DNA from: Polyangiaceae bacterium
Lineage (GTDB): Bacteria > Myxococcota_A > Polyangia > Polyangiales > Polyangiaceae
Direction: 5' to 3'
NCBI GenBank assembly: GCA_019637265.1
Contig: JAHBVY010000011.1
Location: 1-64,000 of the forward strand
DNA length: 64,000 nucleotides
Shown here: piece by piece, positions 27,846-36,563 of the stretch
How positions within the stretch are numbered: position 1 is the first letter of the stretch
Layout of the letters: each line of letters begins with the position of its first letter
Program-made: the position numbers and the translations under genes
Notes under the pieces: generated by a model
Seen by the model: the letters and a program-made list of their open reading frames with translations, nothing else
Databases searched by the model: none
What the model was told of the DNA's origin: nothing

Positions 27846-30422
27846 TCAACCCTCCTCCACCCTCGTCAGCCGCAGCACCACCTGCGCGGCGCGCGCGCTC
27901 GCCTCCAAGTCCACCTCGAGGCAGAGCGCCCAGGCGAGGTCCTCCTCCGGATCCACCAGCGCGCGCCGCGCGCGCCAATGGGAGCCTTGCGCCTGCACCA
28001 CGAGGTGCGCTGGGCTGCGCGCCTTCGGATCCGTGCGGATCTCCCCGTAGGCCTCGAAGTACGGCGCGAGCGCCTGCGCCAGGCGCTCCTCCGTCCAACG
28101 CACGCCGTCCGCGTCCAACGCCTCACCCGAGGGCGCCTCCGCCAAGTCGCTCAGGTGGCTCAATGCCGCGTGGTAATCCTGCCGCGCCAGCTGCTGCACC
28201 AGGCGCCACGCGGCGTTCTGGAGCAGCGCCGTGAAGGCGCGGCGGTCACTCGTGATGTCGCGCTCCGCCGGCGGCTCCGGGGCGCGCTCGAGGGGGCGCT
28301 CGCCGCTCAGCGCCTCCCACTCGGCGAGCAGGCTCGCGTCCACGCGGCGGAGCTCGGCGCCGAGCCACAGCACCACGTCATCCACCGCTTCCGTGCGGTA
28401 ACGCTCGGGCACCATCTGATTCAAGGCGCGGTAAGCGTCCGAGAGGTACCTGAGCAGCACGCCCTCCGCGCGGGAGAGCCCGTACGTCTTCACGTAGCCG
28501 TTGAACGTCTCCCCCTGCTCGTACAGATCGCGCACCACGCTCTTCGGCGTCACCGCGTGCGCCACCGCCCAAGGGTAGCGCTCACGGAACACCTCGTACG
28601 CGCCGTAGATGAAGTCGGCCTCCGGCTTCGGGTACGTCACCTGATCGAGCCGCGCGAGGCGCTCCTCATACTCCACGCCCTCCGCCTTGAGCTCCCGCAA
28701 GAGCCGCTCGCGCGCCACCGCCACCTGACGCAGCAGCACCTGGGTCGGCTGCTCCAGCACCGACTCCACCACGCTGAGCAGACTCAGGGCGTAGTTTGGG
28801 TCCTCTGGATCGAGCGCCCCGATCGCCTCCACCGCGAACAAACCGAGCGCGCGGTTCAAGGAGAAGTCATCCTGGAGATCGCCCGCCAGGCGCGGCCCCT
28901 CCGGCGTGAGCACCACGATGTGCGCGTCGATCAGCGAGCGCAGCAGCGCGATCGCCTCACGCCCCTGCGCGCGCTGCCTCACCCGCGGCTCATGACTCGA
29001 GGCGATCAGCCGCTTCAATGCCTGACAGCCATCCTGACCACGCCCCAGCACCGAGAGCAGCATGCCGTGGCTCACCCGGAAGCGGGAGACCAGCGGCTCC
29101 GGCTCGCCCTGCGAGAGCCGCGTCAGTGTCTCCCCGCTCCACGGCACGTAGCCGCGCTCCGGCGGCTTCCTTAGGTGAAGCTTCTTGTTCTTCTTCGGGT
29201 TCTCGGCGGCCTTGGCGCGGATCCGGATGTTCTCCACCACGTGCTCGGGCGCCTGCACCACCACGCTGCCCTGAGTGTCGAAGCCGCGGCGCCCCGCGCG
29301 CCCGGCGATCTGCTGGAACTCACGCACCGTGAGCAGCGTCGTCTTGTCGCCGTCGAACTTGCAGAGCTGGGTGAACAGCACGGTGCGGAGCGGGATGTTC
29401 ACCCCCACGCCGAGCGTGTCCGTCCCGCAGATCAAGCGGAGCAGGCCGCGCGCCGCCAGGCGCTCCACCAGGCGCCGATACTTCGGCAGCATCCCGGCGT
29501 GGTGCACGCCAATTCCATGAGGTAAAAAGCGCGCCAGCTCCTTACCGAACGGGCTGTCGAGCCGCGTGCCCTTGAGCTCGTCCCTCAAGATCTGCTTCTC
29601 GGCCTTGGTGAGGAAATCCAAGCTGGTCAGGCGCTGCGCCTCCTCGCTCGCCGCGCGCTGCGAGAAGTGCACGATGTAGACTGGCGCCTTCCCCTGGGAG
29701 AGCAGCTCTTGAATCGTCTCGAGCAGCGGGCGCTCGCGGTACTCGTAGTCGAGCGGCACCGGACGCTCGCGGGTGCGCACCAAGGCGGCGGGCTGACCGG
29801 TGAGCTGCGTCAGCTGCTCCACGTAGCGCTCCGGCTCCGCCAGGGTGGCGCTCATGAGCAGGAACCGCGCCTGAGGCAGGGTGATGAGCGGCACCTGCCA
29901 GGCCACCCCCCGATCCCGATCGCCATAGAAATGGAACTCGTCCATCACCACGGACTGCACGTCGGCTGCCTCACCCTCACGCAGCGCCAGGCTCGCGAGG
30001 ATCTCCGCGGTGCAGCAGATGATCGGCGCGTCGCGGTTGATGCTCGCGTCCCCCGTCATCATCCCGACCCGGCTCGGCCCGAACAGCCGCGCCAGGTCGA
30101 AGAACTTCTCGCTCACCAGCGCCTTGATCGGCGCGGTGAAGAACGCGCGCTCGCCGCGCGCCAGCGCGTAGAAACAGGCAGCCAGCGCGACCAGTGACTT
30201 GCCCGAGCCGGTCGGGGTGTTGAGCACCACGCTCTTCCCCGCGAACAGCTCGAGCACCGCCTCCTCCTGCGCCGGGTACAGCGTGAGGCCGGTCTCCTCC
30301 ACGTAGGCGAGGAAGGCCTCGAGCAGCGCGTCCTCAGTCGCTTGCGAGGCGTGGCGCGGGAGCCGACGCCCGAGCGGCGCGAGCTCCTCGGGCGTGGCCG
30401 CGCTCGGGGCGGCTTCGGTCAT
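27846..30422 (-). CDS. Ski2-like DEAD/DEAH RNA helicase with DUF3516
   Basis: An 858-aa superfamily 2 helicase: Walker A TPTGSGKS (69-76), DEFH box (161-164), motif III MSATL, motif VI QIAGRAGRRG, then a long C-terminal region of the DUF3516 type (EPLVSRFRVSHGMLLSVL, FNGYVKTYGLSRAEGVLLRYLSDAYRAL). Relatives in actinobacteria and myxobacteria are thought to remodel or unwind RNA. ATG start; the downstream 255 bp (27591-27845 on the map) hold no gene I can see. Expressed alone or with the short basic protein gene further upstream. Confidence 0.85.
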   Translation of the reverse strand: MTEAAPSAATPEELAPLGRRLPRHASQATEDALLEAFLAYVEETGLTLYPAQEEAVLELFAGKSVVLNTPTGSGKSLVALAACFYALARGERAFFTAPIKALVSEKFFDLARLFGPSRVGMMTGDASINRDAPIICCTAEILASLALREGEAADVQSVVMDEFHFYGDRDRGVAWQVPLITLPQARFLLMSATLAEPERYVEQLTQLTGQPAALVRTRERPVPLDYEYRERPLLETIQELLSQGKAPVYIVHFSQRAASEEAQRLTSLDFLTKAEKQILRDELKGTRLDSPFGKELARFLPHGIGVHHAGMLPKYRRLVERLAARGLLRLICGTDTLGVGVNIPLRTVLFTQLCKFDGDKTTLLTVREFQQIAGRAGRRGFDTQGSVVVQAPEHVVENIRIRAKAAENPKKNKKLHLRKPPERGYVPWSGETLTRLSQGEPEPLVSRFRVSHGMLLSVLGRGQDGCQALKRLIASSHEPRVRQRAQGREAIALLRSLIDAHIVVLTPEGPRLAGDLQDDFSLNRALGLFAVEAIGALDPEDPNYALSLLSVVESVLEQPTQVLLRQVAVARERLLRELKAEGVEYEERLARLDQVTYPKPEADFIYGAYEVFRERYPWAVAHAVTPKSVVRDLYEQGETFNGYVKTYGLSRAEGVLLRYLSDAYRALNQMVPERYRTEAVDDVVLWLGAELRRVDASLLAEWEALSGERPLERAPEPPAERDITSDRRAFTALLQNAAWRLVQQLARQDYHAALSHLSDLAEAPSGEALDADGVRWTEERLAQALAPYFEAYGEIRTDPKARSPAHLVVQAQGSHWRARRALVDPEEDLAWALCLEVDLEASARAAQVVLRLTRVEEG

Positions 30423-30483
30423 GGCTCAGGCTCGCCGCGCGGGCATTTCGTCAGGTCAATGGCCCACACCGGTCGACGAGGAC

Positions 30484-30675
30484 CTACTCGTCCTCGTCCT
30501 CGACGGGCTGTGGGCCGGGGACGATGTGGGCGATGTCGGGATCCACGCCCTCTTCGGTGGGTGTCGCGGTGTCGCGCTCGGCGCGCCGCTCCGCTCGCTT
30601 CACCGCCTTCTCCTGCTTGCGCTCCGCTCGCTCACGCTCGCGCTGACGCTTGGCAAAAGTGACGTTTCCTCTCAA
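30484..30675 (-). CDS. Small basic/acidic protein, TTG start
   Basis: A 63-aa protein with a very basic helical N-terminal half (FAKRQRERERAERKQEKAVKRAERRAERD) and an acidic end (PVEDEDE). No signal or membrane segment. The TTG start is set by a strong GAGGAGGT sequence 5 nt upstream. Short proteins beginning near FAKRQRE are common in myxobacterial and related genomes; their function is unknown but RNA or ribosome binding is plausible from charge. Confidence 0.65.
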   Translation of the reverse strand: MRGNVTFAKRQRERERAERKQEKAVKRAERRAERDTATPTEEGVDPDIAHIVPGPQPVEDEDE

Positions 30676-31335
30676 TGTGACCTCCTCGGCTAGTGGGCCC
30701 AGCGTACGGCGCGGCGCCCAGCTCGAGCCGGGAGCCCACCCTCACGGGAGGGCGGCCGTATCCTCTGCTCGGCGTGGACGAGGAGCCCTGCCACCTTCCG
30801 GTGCCGTCCCGCGAGCGCTTGGCGCCGGCCATACCACATCCACCCCAGAGCGCCCGCCAAACCCCCAATCCCCACACCGCAGCGAACGATTTCAGCGAAA
30901 TCGCGCAGTTTTATCGCCAGATTCTTTGACCACGCATGGCTTGCGCGATCCTGCGCGACCTCGAGCCGCAAGCCAGGGTGGGGCTCGGCTCCTGACGGCT
31001 CACGGAGATGGGCCCGGCGTGACCTGCGGCTGGATGCCGCGCGTCAGGTAGGCAGCGCGATGATAGGTTTCTCCGGCCCGTTTGCTCGCGGTGGGCTCGC
31101 AGGGGCTGAGGGAGCCACCCAGCGGGGGCGAACCGGCTCTTCGACGCCTCCGGAGACCCCCCGACGCTGTTCAGGGCCAGACGGAGACGCTCATGAGGAC
31201 GAGGACCGTCCCACAGCGACGCCCCACACATGAACCGCGCCTGACAGTGACCCGATTTCGTGCACGAAGAGGGAGTCGAACCCCCAACCCTAGAAGCATC
31301 CAGCGCGCGGCCCCGCCTTTGCATGACGTAACGTC
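30676..31335. other. 660-bp non-coding region before nnrS
   Basis: No convincing gene on either strand. It contains a copy of the C-rich dispersed motif (GCCAAACCCCCAATCCCC, 30856-30873) and one copy of a diverged repeat shared with 47855-47975 (about 31165-31290). It ends in a tRNA T-arm-like piece, minus strand GGGGGTTCGACTCCCTC, overlapping the palindrome TTCGTGCACGAA. There is no matching acceptor or anticodon arm, so no tRNA is called. Confidence 0.5.
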
Positions 31336-31338
31336 ATG
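31322..31338. promoter_or_regulatory. Palindrome overlapping the nnrS start codon
   Basis: CATGACGT-A-ACGTCATG, a perfect 17-bp palindrome; its last three bases are the nnrS ATG. There is no Shine-Dalgarno sequence between it and the start. Probably a repressor site for a nitric-oxide or redox regulator, or part of a leaderless transcription start. Confidence 0.5.
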
Positions 31339-32538
31339 TTTCTGCCGATTGAGGACCTCACCGCCCCTGCGGCTGCCGACCCCCGCCCCGCGTGGCTGCG
31401 CAAGGGGTTCCGGCCGTTCTTCCTTGGGGCGGCGCTGTTCACCTGGCTGACTATCCCGGCGTGGGCGCTGAGCTTCACGGGCCACGCGCCGTCCCAGGTC
31501 GCGAACATGGGCTGGCACGCTCACGAGATGCTGTTCGGGTTCACCGCGGCGGTGATCGCCGGCTTCCTGCTCACGGCGGTGACCAACTGGACGCAGCGTG
31601 ACACCGTGACCGGCTACCCGCTGCTCGCGGTGTTCTTGCTCTGGGTGCTGGGGCGCGTGGTGTGGCTCCTGCCCGACCTGAGCCCCGCGCTGCGCGCGGT
31701 GGTGGACGGCGCCTTCTTACCCGTGGTGGCGATCGCCATCGCGCGGCCGATCCTCGCGGCGAAGAACACGCGCAACCTGCCGATGGTGGGCATCCTCGCG
31801 CTACTCTCGATCGCGAACATCGCCTGGCACGTGGGGATTATCATGGATGCCTCCGTGGTGACGCGGCGGGCTCAGATGGGCAGTTTGGCTGTCATCTTGC
31901 TGCTCATCGTGATCATGAGCGGGCGCGTGTTCCCCATGTTCACGCGAAACGGCATCCGCGATCCTCGGGTGGAGGGCTCGCCGCGCGCCGACAAGCTGAG
32001 CGCCGCGTTGATGCTGCTGGTGGTGCTCGGCGAGGTGACGGGCGTGATCGACGCCTGGCCGAAGCTCGCGGCGGGGTTATTCGGTGTGCTGACGATCTCG
32101 CTGGTGTGGCGGAGCCTGGGGTGGCGCACGCACCGCACCTCGTCAGTGCCGCTGGTGTGGGTGCTGCACGCGGCGCACCTGTGGCTCATCATCGGGGTGG
32201 CGCTGCGCGGGCTCAGCGCGCTGGGGCTCGCGCCGGCGACCTTGGCGCTCCACGCCTTGACCGTGGGGTGCCTGGTCACGGTGTGCTTCGGGATGATGGC
32301 GCGGGTGAGCCTGGGGCACACCGGGCGCATGCTGTCGGCGCCGACCACCGCCACCGCCTGCTTCTGGCTCTTGATGGTCGCGAGCTGGGTGCGGGTGCTC
32401 GGGCCGCTCGTGGCGCCCACGCAATACTTCGTGTGGGTGCTCATCTCGGGCACGCTGCTCAGCCTGGCGGCGCTGGCGTTCGTGATAGGTTACGCGGTGG
32501 TGCTGACCAGCCCGCGGGTGGATGGTCGGCCAGAGTGA
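31336..32538 (+). CDS. nnrS: NnrS family membrane protein
   Basis: A 400-aa polytopic protein with about 12 hydrophobic helices. Family marks are the opening RPFFLGAALF, GWHAHEMLFGFTAAVIAGFLLTAVTNWTQR (His residues for haem/copper) and LHALTVGCLVTVCFGMMARVSLGHTGR near the C-terminus. NnrS proteins belong to the nitric-oxide response and protect against nitrosative stress. The start codon is embedded in a perfect palindrome. A lipoprotein gene follows 22 bp downstream. No nitrite or nitric oxide reductase genes are in the window. Confidence 0.9.
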   Translation: MFLPIEDLTAPAAADPRPAWLRKGFRPFFLGAALFTWLTIPAWALSFTGHAPSQVANMGWHAHEMLFGFTAAVIAGFLLTAVTNWTQRDTVTGYPLLAVFLLWVLGRVVWLLPDLSPALRAVVDGAFLPVVAIAIARPILAAKNTRNLPMVGILALLSIANIAWHVGIIMDASVVTRRAQMGSLAVILLLIVIMSGRVFPMFTRNGIRDPRVEGSPRADKLSAALMLLVVLGEVTGVIDAWPKLAAGLFGVLTISLVWRSLGWRTHRTSSVPLVWVLHAAHLWLIIGVALRGLSALGLAPATLALHALTVGCLVTVCFGMMARVSLGHTGRMLSAPTTATACFWLLMVASWVRVLGPLVAPTQYFVWVLISGTLLSLAALAFVIGYAVVLTSPRVDGRPE

Positions 32539-32560
32539 GCGGGGTGCTACGCTGCGCGCG

Positions 32561-34105
32561 ATGGCACTCCCCTCCGCGCGTCGCCCTGCTTCGCTGAGTC
32601 GTTCGGCTCCCTGTCGGCTCGTCGTGGCCGGGGCGCTCGCCTCGCTCGTTGGCTGCGGCGGCGAGGACACCGCGACCAACCAGGGCTTCGGGGGCACGAG
32701 CGGCGCGGGGGGCACCAGCGCGGGGACGGGCGGCGTGGGCGCCAGCGGTGGGCTCGCTGGCAGCGCGGGGACGGGCGGGTCCGCCGGGGCGGGAGGCCTG
32801 GCGGGGGCAGGAGGCGTGGCTGGGGCAGGAGGCGTGGCTGGGGTTGGGGGCGCGTCACCTGACGATCGGTTCGCGCGCTATTTCCACGATGAAATCGCCT
32901 CGCCCATCACCCAGGGCGTCCTGAGCCGCGCCCAAGCCATCCGCGCGGCGCGCCCAGGCGCCGCGGAGGACGTGTTCATGAAGGTGGGCGCCTCCGGCAC
33001 CGTGAGCACCCACTTCCTCTACTGCTTCGCCGGCCCCGCGCGCCCGGGCTACCGCCTGGAGCTCGCGGAGCACACCGAGCTCCTGCCCGGCATCGAGTAT
33101 TTCCGCGGTGGCAACGCGGCAGGCGCCACCCCCTTCGACCGCGCCACGCTCGCCGCCGTCGTCGGGCGCAGCGCGAGCTGGGCCATCACTGGTAACCCCT
33201 CCCCGCTCGACCAAGAGATCGCCGCCATCAACCCGCGTTTTGCCTTCGTCAACTACGGCACCAACGACATGGGGCAAGGCGCCACGCACTTGAGCGCCCT
33301 GTTCCCCTTCTACGACCACCTCGCGACCTTGCTGGATGAGCTCGAGGAGCAAGGCATCATCACCATCGTCTCGGGGTTGAATCCGCGCGGAGACAGCGCG
33401 GTGGCCGCGCGCTGGGTCCCCACCTACGACGTGGTGACGCGCGGCTTGGCCGAGGCTCGTCAGCTGCCCTACCTGAGCCTCTACCTGCTGGTGAAAGATC
33501 TACCCAATCAGGGCCTCATCTCGGACGGCATCCACGGCAACGCTTACTCGAGCGGCGGCACCCAACCCTGCGTGTTCGAGCCGCCTGGGCTCCAGTACAA
33601 CTACAACCGGCGCAACCTCGCGAGCATGCAGGCGCTGGACGCGCTGCGCCGCGGGGTGCTCGAAGGCGAGCCCGCGCTGGTCACGCCGCCTGCCGGGTAC
33701 CAGGGGCGCGGCACCGCCGCCGATCCGCTGATCATCGATCGCCTCCCGTTCACCCATCACGGCGACAGTCGCGCCAGCGCCGAGTCGCAGATAGACAGCT
33801 ACCCTGGCTGCAACGCCAACCAGGACGAGTCCGGCCCGGAGGTGGTGTACCGCCTGGAGCTCACGGAGACGACGTCGCTCCGCGCGGTGGTGCTCGATCG
33901 CGGCGACGTGGACATCGACCTACACCTGCTCAGCGCACCCAGCGGTGACGCCTGCCTCCAGCGCGCCGACCGCGCCATCCAAGTGACGCTCGGCCCCGGC
34001 AGCTACACCTGGGTGCTGGACAGCTTCGTCGCGAGCGGCGTCGCGCGGAGCGGTGAGTACCTGTTCGCCTTGCTCGAGTGCGAACCAGGGGACCCCGATT
34101 GTTAG
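32561..34105 (+). CDS. SGNH/GDSL-type lipoprotein hydrolase
   Basis: A 514-aa lipoprotein: signal peptide with lipobox SLVGC, a Gly/Ala linker (about 70 residues, AGAGGVAGVGG repeats), then an SGNH-like domain. FMKVGASGTVS is the candidate block I, VNYGTNDMGQG block III (Asn), and SDGIHGNAY block V with the Asp-His pair. The C-terminal ~110 residues are a β-sandwich-like domain (VVLDRGDVDIDLHLL...) ending in Cys. Substrate probably an ester in polysaccharide or peptidoglycan. ATG at 32561 is chosen over 32522, which would overlap nnrS and spoil the signal. Confidence 0.75.
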   Translation: MALPSARRPASLSRSAPCRLVVAGALASLVGCGGEDTATNQGFGGTSGAGGTSAGTGGVGASGGLAGSAGTGGSAGAGGLAGAGGVAGAGGVAGVGGASPDDRFARYFHDEIASPITQGVLSRAQAIRAARPGAAEDVFMKVGASGTVSTHFLYCFAGPARPGYRLELAEHTELLPGIEYFRGGNAAGATPFDRATLAAVVGRSASWAITGNPSPLDQEIAAINPRFAFVNYGTNDMGQGATHLSALFPFYDHLATLLDELEEQGIITIVSGLNPRGDSAVAARWVPTYDVVTRGLAEARQLPYLSLYLLVKDLPNQGLISDGIHGNAYSSGGTQPCVFEPPGLQYNYNRRNLASMQALDALRRGVLEGEPALVTPPAGYQGRGTAADPLIIDRLPFTHHGDSRASAESQIDSYPGCNANQDESGPEVVYRLELTETTSLRAVVLDRGDVDIDLHLLSAPSGDACLQRADRAIQVTLGPGSYTWVLDSFVASGVARSGEYLFALLECEPGDPDC

Positions 34106-34274
34106 TCTGTCGCAGGCAGCGGCGACGATAAGTCAGTTATCCATCTTCGAGCGCCGCTCACCACGGAGCGCGGACGCGGTCCCCATCGATGCAGCGAACG
34201 GGAGGTGGGGGCGAATCATCACTCTGATGGAGCCATGATCCGGTGGGAGGTAGTGGCGGAATCATCATTCGCCC

Positions 34275-35243
34275 TTACTTGAGCGCCGTGAGGAGCGCGG
34301 CTGCCTCCGCTTGGCGATAGCCGCCGTAGCGCCCTTCGGCGAAGGGGGTGAGCGCGGCGCGCGCCTCGGCGTGACGCCCCAAGCGCACCAGGCACAGGGC
34401 GCGGTTGTACGCCGCCTCCGTCGCGAAGCGGCCACGCGGGTGCTCCTTCAAGTAGGCGTCCCACAGCGCGAGGGCTCGCGCGTGATCCTGTGCGCCGAAG
34501 TGGGCTCGATGCGCCGCCAGGTAGCGCTGGTGGGCTAGGTCCGCCTCACTGACTGAATCTGGATCCGGTGTTTCAGTCCCCGCCATGCGCTTGGCCGAAT
34601 CGTCAGCTTCACCCTCTTTAGCTGCTGGTGCGCCCGTGGGACTTGGTGCTTTGCCAGCCGGCGCTTTAGCGGAGGCGACCTTCGCCGCGCCCGACAGCTC
34701 ACCCGCCGATGGGGCGTGATGACCAGGTAGGGGCAGGCCCCTGTGCCTGCCCCCTTCAGGAGCTTGGGGATCACCGCTTGGCGCTTCAGCTAAATCATCA
34801 GCTGATGTGTCTGAATCCGCTCGAGCCTTATCGTCAGGTAACGTATCTACGCCGTCCGCAGCGCCTGGGGTCTCGTCCTCAGGCGATGGATCCTCATCGG
34901 CGGGCGCTGCTCCCAGGGGATCGGGGGGTTGGGTAGCGCCGGGCGTGACGCGCGGCTGGGCCCCAGCGCCTGGGTCCACCTGGGGCGCCTCCGCTGAGGT
35001 CACCCCCAGCGCGCTGAGCGCGCGCTGAGCCACCTGAGGCAGCACGCCGCTCACCTGCGCGGCCGCCGCGCTGGCGACGAACACCGCCGCGAGCGGCACG
35101 CCCACCGCCAAGCGTCGACCGCGCGCGCGACGCGCACCCTGGACCTCGCGCAGGACGCGCGCCCGAGTGAGCTCGCTCGCCGCGGCTCGATCTCCCACCT
35201 CACGCAACGCGCGGGTGGCCTCCTTCAGCAGATCATCCTTCAC
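34275..35243 (-). CDS. Sigma-factor partner: membrane protein with TPR end
   Basis: About 322 aa: a helical cytoplasmic head (about 1-45, DLLKEATRALREV...), one transmembrane segment (LAVGVPLAAVFVASAAAA), a long Pro/Asp/Ala low-complexity linker (about 85-230), then TPR-like helices at the C-terminus (HRAHFGAQDHARALALWDAYLKEHP, YNRALCLVRLGRHAEARAAL). The GTG at 35243 overlaps the sigma gene stop by 11 nt and has GAGGTG upstream. The layout suggests a membrane partner or anti-sigma factor of the ECF protein encoded just upstream. A REP-like hairpin lies in frame in the linker. Confidence 0.65.
   Translation of the reverse strand: MKDDLLKEATRALREVGDRAAASELTRARVLREVQGARRARGRRLAVGVPLAAVFVASAAAAQVSGVLPQVAQRALSALGVTSAEAPQVDPGAGAQPRVTPGATQPPDPLGAAPADEDPSPEDETPGAADGVDTLPDDKARADSDTSADDLAEAPSGDPQAPEGGRHRGLPLPGHHAPSAGELSGAAKVASAKAPAGKAPSPTGAPAAKEGEADDSAKRMAGTETPDPDSVSEADLAHQRYLAAHRAHFGAQDHARALALWDAYLKEHPRGRFATEAAYNRALCLVRLGRHAEARAALTPFAEGRYGGYRQAEAAALLTALK
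34730..34753. repeat. REP-like hairpin inside a coding region
   Basis: 8-bp arms GGGGCAGG (34730-34737) and CCTGCCCC (34746-34753), preceded by GTA, the same family as the hairpins near 47738-48073. It sits in frame in the disordered linker of the sigma-partner protein, where it adds Gly/Leu/Pro residues. Confidence 0.55.
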
Positions 35244-35838
35244 CGCCCACCTCACTCCCTGCCTCGGAGGCCAACAGCTCGCGTAGCTTGCGCTTGGCGT
35301 GCATCAGCCGCGTGCGCACGGTGCCCTCCGGGACACCCACGATGGCCGCCGCCTCACGGCTCGTCCGCTCCTCCACCTCACACAACACGAAGGCCACGCG
35401 CTGGTCGACGGGGATGGCATCGAGCGCACGGGTGAGCTGCGCCGCGAGCTGACGACGGCGCGCCTCGTGCTCCGGGTCCACGGCGTGCGGCGGCTCCGGC
35501 TCGCGCCCGAGGCGCTCCACCGCCGCGCGCCGACGCACCGCCGAGCGCACGTGGTGACGCGCGTGGTTCACCGCGATCGAGATCAAGAAGGTGCGCAGCG
35601 ACGCGTCGCCGCGATAGCGCCGGATCGCCTTGGGCAAGGTGATGAACACCTCGTGCACCAAGTCCTCCGCCGCCGCCGCGTCCCCGAGCAGCCGCGCGGC
35701 GAACGCGCGCACCGCCCGGTGATGCAGGTCGTACACCTCCCCCACCGCCGCCGGCTCGCCCTGCGCCAGCCGCACGACGAGCGGATCACCTGTGGCCGTG
35801 GACTCGAGTAGGCGAACGCTCACGCTGGACCAAGTCAT
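35233..35838 (-). CDS. ECF-type RNA polymerase sigma factor
   Basis: A 201-aa sigma-70 family protein: region 2 with AVGEVYDLHHRAVRAFAARLLGDAAAAEDLVHEVFITLPKAIRRYRGDASLRTFLISIAVNHARHHVR and region 4 with LDAIPVDQRVAFVLCEVEERTSREAAAIVGVPEGTVRTRLMHAKRKLRE. ECF factors direct envelope or stress regulons and are normally held by a membrane anti-sigma factor; the coupled downstream gene fits that. The ATG at 35838 is the likely start; an earlier one would add 18 residues. Confidence 0.88.
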   Translation of the reverse strand: MTWSSVSVRLLESTATGDPLVVRLAQGEPAAVGEVYDLHHRAVRAFAARLLGDAAAAEDLVHEVFITLPKAIRRYRGDASLRTFLISIAVNHARHHVRSAVRRRAAVERLGREPEPPHAVDPEHEARRRQLAAQLTRALDAIPVDQRVAFVLCEVEERTSREAAAIVGVPEGTVRTRLMHAKRKLRELLASEAGSEVGGEG

Positions 35839-35976
35839 ACCGGGTGCGCTCAGTGCCCGCACCCACCCCCCGTGTTCAAACGCCGCCACCACCGCGCGGC
35901 GCGAGCCCAGCCGTCGCCCCCAATACCCAATGATTTCGGATAGTTACCGGTACGCCACCCGTTCCTGAGCAGACGC

Positions 35977-36312
35977 TCAACTAGCGCTGAAGTCCTCATT
36001 CAGGCCGCACACCTTGAGCACCTGACGGATGTAGGCCTCAGACACCTGGATCTTGCCAGCCTCGCTCTTGCTCACCGTGGTCTGCGCGCGGCGCAGCTTC
36101 TTCGCGAGCTGAGCCTGGGTGAGACCTGCGTGGACCCGAGCAGCCTTCAGATCGCGACCCACCTTGGCTCGCACCAAGTCGTCGAACTGTTCGAGCGAGA
36201 GCGCTTCGCTCTCGGCCGCGGCGCCTCCGAAATGGCGCAGGTACTCCGCCCGAGGAAGGGCGACGTACTCAGTGCCGTCAATAGTGAGGAGAACGGTGTG
36301 GGTAGGTGCCAT
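35977..36312 (-). CDS. XRE-family antitoxin (HigA-like)
   Basis: A 111-aa protein: N-terminal half MAPTHTVLLTIDGTEYVALPRAEY (toxin-binding or structural), then a helix-turn-helix LTQAQLAKKLRRAQTTVSKSEAGKI (about 73-97). It begins 2 nt after the toxin stop. Expected to bind the toxin and repress the operon. The toxin-first order is that of HigBA modules. Confidence 0.8.
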   Translation of the reverse strand: MAPTHTVLLTIDGTEYVALPRAEYLRHFGGAAAESEALSLEQFDDLVRAKVGRDLKAARVHAGLTQAQLAKKLRRAQTTVSKSEAGKIQVSEAYIRQVLKVCGLNEDFSAS

Positions 36313-36314
36313 GA

Positions 36315-36560
36315 CTAGTACGCTTCCTTACGGTCATCAATCGAGGTGACGGTCAACACGTCATCAGCAACCGTGAACAGAATACGATGGACGCCAACGC
36401 GGACGCGGTAGATGCCCCGCAGTTTCCCCTTGAGGGCCTTGACGCCAGCGACGTGGGGGTAGTTCGCTAGGTTGTGAACCGCGGCCTGAATACGCACCGC
36501 AGCCTGGGCACTCAGCTTCTCAAGGTCCTTCGCCGCAGACTTGGTGACCAAAACCCTCAC
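36315..36560 (-). CDS. RelE/HigB-type mRNA interferase toxin
   Basis: An 81-aa RelE-fold protein: LVTKSAAKDLEKLS at the N-terminus, GVKALKGKLRGIYRVRVGVHRILFTVADDVLTVTSIDDRKEAY at the C-terminus, with the basic strand RVRVGVHRI and final Arg/Lys/Tyr that cleave mRNA on the ribosome. The GTG at 36560 is the family start; the open frame upstream belongs to antisense of the neighbouring gene. A GACTACT / AGTAGTC inverted repeat lies just before it. Confidence 0.8.
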   Translation of the reverse strand: MRVLVTKSAAKDLEKLSAQAAVRIQAAVHNLANYPHVAGVKALKGKLRGIYRVRVGVHRILFTVADDVLTVTSIDDRKEAY

Positions 36561-36563
36561 AAG

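Noticed and set aside
27978-29174. 398-codon plus-strand frame
   Set aside because: Antisense shadow of the Ski2-like helicase.
31255-31290. tRNA-like T arm on the minus strand
   Set aside because: GGGGGTTCGACTCCCTC pairs well, but no acceptor, D or anticodon arm fits upstream; the similar copy near 47.97 kb has lost the TTCGA core.
30911-31324. Minus-strand 137-codon frame before nnrS
   Set aside because: Covers the dispersed repeat; no domain, and the other repeat copy has a frameshift in the same frame.
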